This document shows positions 62,450-64,000 of a DNA stretch of 64,000 nt, one piece after another. The stretch lies in assembly GCA_963806455.1 (NCBI GenBank), contig CAWDXZ010000002.1:806001-870000 (forward strand), read 5' to 3'. The notes beneath the pieces were generated by a model. That model was given only the letters and a program-made list of their open reading frames with translations. It ran no database searches and had not been told where the DNA came from. The translations under genes and the position numbers were made by a program. The DNA is from Bog-756 sp963806455 (GTDB lineage: Bacteria > Actinomycetota > Acidimicrobiia > Acidimicrobiales > RAAP-2). Each line of letters begins with the position of its first letter. Position 1 is the stretch's first letter.

Positions 62450-63150
62450 CGGTAGGGCTCGCGGAGGCTGTAGCCCACCCGCCGGATGGTGTGGATGAGC
62501 GGCGGGTCGTAACAGTCGATCTTCTTGCGGAGGTACGAGATGTAGATCTCCACGATGTTGGAGTCCCCCATGAAGCTGTCCTCCCACACCGCCGCCAGGA
62601 TCTGCGCCTTGGACAGCACCTGCCGACGGTGCAGCATCAGGTAGTGCAGCAGGTTGAATTCGGTGGCCGTGAGCTCGATGCGCTGGTCGCCCCGCCACAC
62701 CTCGTGGGTGCCGGTGTCCATCACCAGGTCGCTGAAGCGCAGCCGGCCGTCCGGTGCCGTCTCGTCCTGGCCCGTCCGCCGGAGGACGGCCCGGATGCGG
62801 GCCACCAGCTCCTCCAGGCTGAACGGCTTGGTCACGTAGTCGTCGCCCTCCGCCAGGCCGGTCAGCTTGTCGGCCGTGGCATCCCGGGCGGTGAGGAAGA
62901 GCACCGGGGTGTGGACATCCTCGGCCCGCAGCCGGCGGCAGACCTCGAACCCCTCGATGTCGGGCAGCATCACGTCGAGCACAATGAGGTCGTAGGCCCG
63001 AGAGCGCGCCTTGTCCAGGGCCCCGGCGCCCGTCGAGACGTCCTCGCTCACGAACCCCTCGAAGCGGAGCGCGGATGTCACCACATCGGTGATGTAGGGC
63101 TCGTCGTCCACCACCAGGATGCGCCCGGCGCCACCGGCCACCGGTCCCAT
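62446..63150 (-). CDS. OmpR-family response regulator
   Basis: 234 aa: receiver with RILVVDDEPYITDVV, phospho-Asp in IVLDVMLPDIEG and Lys in DDYVTKPFSLEELVARI; winged helix with RIELTATEFNLLHYLMLHRR and SNIVEIYISYLRKKID. The stretch LTGLAEGDDYVTKPF lacks one residue of the usual GL..G.DDY, a small deletion before strand 5. ATG 63150 overlaps the stop of the glycosyltransferase gene (ATGA). It is the partner of the kinase at 60965. Confidence 0.95.
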   Translation of the reverse strand: MGPVAGGAGRILVVDDEPYITDVVTSALRFEGFVSEDVSTGAGALDKARSRAYDLIVLDVMLPDIEGFEVCRRLRAEDVHTPVLFLTARDATADKLTGLAEGDDYVTKPFSLEELVARIRAVLRRTGQDETAPDGRLRFSDLVMDTGTHEVWRGDQRIELTATEFNLLHYLMLHRRQVLSKAQILAAVWEDSFMGDSNIVEIYISYLRKKIDCYDPPLIHTIRRVGYSLREPYR

Positions 63151-63893
63151 CAGGCGCGGGCGGGACGGGGGCGGCTCCTCAGCCTGTGCCCCAACCGTTG
63201 GAGGCCCCACCAGGTCACCAGCCCGAAGGCCTCGACCACGATCATGGTGGACATCTTCGACTGTCCGTCGACCCGGTCCACGAACCGGATCGGGACCTCG
63301 ACGATGGTGGCGCCGGCCCGCTTGGCCTGGTAGGTCATCTCGATCTGGAAGCCGTACCCGTCGGCCCGGATGCGGTCGAGCTCGATGCGGCGGAGGACCG
63401 ACGCGGCATAGGCCCGGAAGCCTGACGTCGAGTCGGCCACCCCGAGGTCCAACAGGGCCGAGGCGTACACATTGCCACCGCGGGACAGCAGCCGCCGGTG
63501 CCAGGACCAGTTGGGGATGACCCCCCCGGGGACGTAGCGGGACCCTACCGCCAGCTCGCAGCCGTTGGTGAGGGCGTCGACCAGGTCGGGCAGCGCCTCC
63601 GGCTCGTGGGAGAGGTCGGCATCCATCTCGACGCAGGCGTCGAACTGGCGGTCGAGGCCCCACCGGAAGCCGGCCCGGTAGGCGCTCCCCAGGCCGGACT
63701 TCTCGTGGCGCCGCATGACCTCGATGTTGCCGAGCTCCTTGCCGACTGTCTCGGCGATCTCGGCCGTGCCGTCAGGGCTCCCGTCGTCGACCACCAGCAC
63801 GGTGGCCGCGGCCAGGGAACGCCGGACGCGCCGCAGCACCTGGTCGATGTTCTCGGACTCGTTGTAGGTGGGCAGGACCACCAGGACATCCAT
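63150..63893 (-). CDS. Dolichol/polyprenol-phosphate mannose synthase-like glycosyltransferase (GT2)
   Basis: 247-aa GT2 enzyme that transfers mannose or another sugar from a nucleotide sugar to polyprenyl phosphate. Seen: VVLPTYNESENIDQVLRRV, VVDDGSPDGTAEIAE, the DxD-type EMDADLSHEPEALPDLV, GSRYVPGGVIPNWSWHRRLL, DSTSGFRAYAASVL and IVEVPIRFVDRVDGQSKM. These are hallmarks of the DPM1/Ppm1 GT domain. No C-terminal membrane spans are present. Products would feed lipoglycans or protein mannosylation. ATG 63893. Confidence 0.93.
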   Translation of the reverse strand: MDVLVVLPTYNESENIDQVLRRVRRSLAAATVLVVDDGSPDGTAEIAETVGKELGNIEVMRRHEKSGLGSAYRAGFRWGLDRQFDACVEMDADLSHEPEALPDLVDALTNGCELAVGSRYVPGGVIPNWSWHRRLLSRGGNVYASALLDLGVADSTSGFRAYAASVLRRIELDRIRADGYGFQIEMTYQAKRAGATIVEVPIRFVDRVDGQSKMSTMIVVEAFGLVTWWGLQRLGHRLRSRPRPARA

Positions 63894-63936
63894 GGGAGCA
63901 GCTTAGGAGACCACCCCTCGGCGGAAGGGCTCGGGG

Positions 63937-63999
63937 TCAGCCATCGGCCGTGGCCACGACCTCGGCGTCCGGGTCGTCGGGCGGTTCCGAGGCCTCGGT
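63937..63999 (-). CDS. C-terminal end of a gene extending past the window
   Basis: An open minus-strand frame enters from the right edge (TEASEPPDDPDAEVVATADG) and ends at TGA 63937-63939, 43 bp upstream of the glycosyltransferase start. The acidic tail shows no family. A real gene is likely from codon bias but cannot be identified. Confidence 0.4.
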   Translation of the reverse strand, partial: TEASEPPDDPDAEVVATADG

Positions 64000-64000
64000 C

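Overview
This is a high-GC actinobacterial chromosome segment, most likely from the class Acidimicrobiia or a close relative (inference). The signs are a mycothiol synthase (mshD), a deazaflavin (F420)-type nitroreductase, menaquinone genes, a DUF222/13E12-type HNH endonuclease, a GPGWW..SD.K.YP motif common in that class, many GTG starts and many ATGA/GTGA gene overlaps. The block rpsA - polA - ANTAR response regulator has the same gene neighbourhood as Mycobacterium tuberculosis rpsA-polA-pdtaR.

Layout. 1-1292: end of a peptide-type ABC transporter (two ATPases). 1348-8582, minus strand: rpsA, polA, pdtaR-like regulator, a small coiled-coil protein, menC. 8661-8743: tRNA-Leu(CAA). 8747-16836: a decayed island next to the tRNA. 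It holds two broken IS481-type transposases, IS256 and IS3 fragments, a DUF3024 gene and a secreted-protein gene both interrupted by insertion sequences, and one intact multi-pass membrane protein. 16945-28804: a compact two-armed accessory cluster. The minus arm encodes a polyprenyl synthase, a beta-rich protein, an F420-type reductase and a small protein. The plus arm encodes a 490-aa unknown, a second beta-rich protein, a class III cyclase/AAA/TPR protein, a large FAD oxidase, a Crp-type regulator, a possible small peptide and a stand-alone cyclic-nucleotide-binding protein.

28848-64000 is mostly core metabolism. It contains an HNH protein; fabD-fabG-acpP-fabF; a GNAT and an ABC1/UbiB kinase; trpC-trpF-trpB-trpA; a two-component system whose kinase has a frameshift; SDR and aminoglycoside-phosphotransferase-like genes. 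Next comes one long minus-strand run hisD-hisC-hisB-hisH-hisA-hisF, a GroES-like gene, hisI-trpE-ygfZ. Then come nth, mshD, a VIT-type transporter, a MaoC dehydratase, MerR-menG-menF, an alpha/beta hydrolase, a second two-component system and a dolichol-phosphate-mannose-synthase-like glycosyltransferase.

How it fits together: tryptophan and histidine synthesis are split into two trp sites, with trpE riding on the his run. Menaquinone genes sit at two places (menC; menG-menF). trpD, trpG, hisG, hisE, groEL, menD and fabH are not in the window. The most novel part is 16.9-28.8 kb. There a predicted nucleotide cyclase lies beside two predicted cyclic-nucleotide receptors and isoprenoid/redox enzymes, plus three to four protein families I cannot name.
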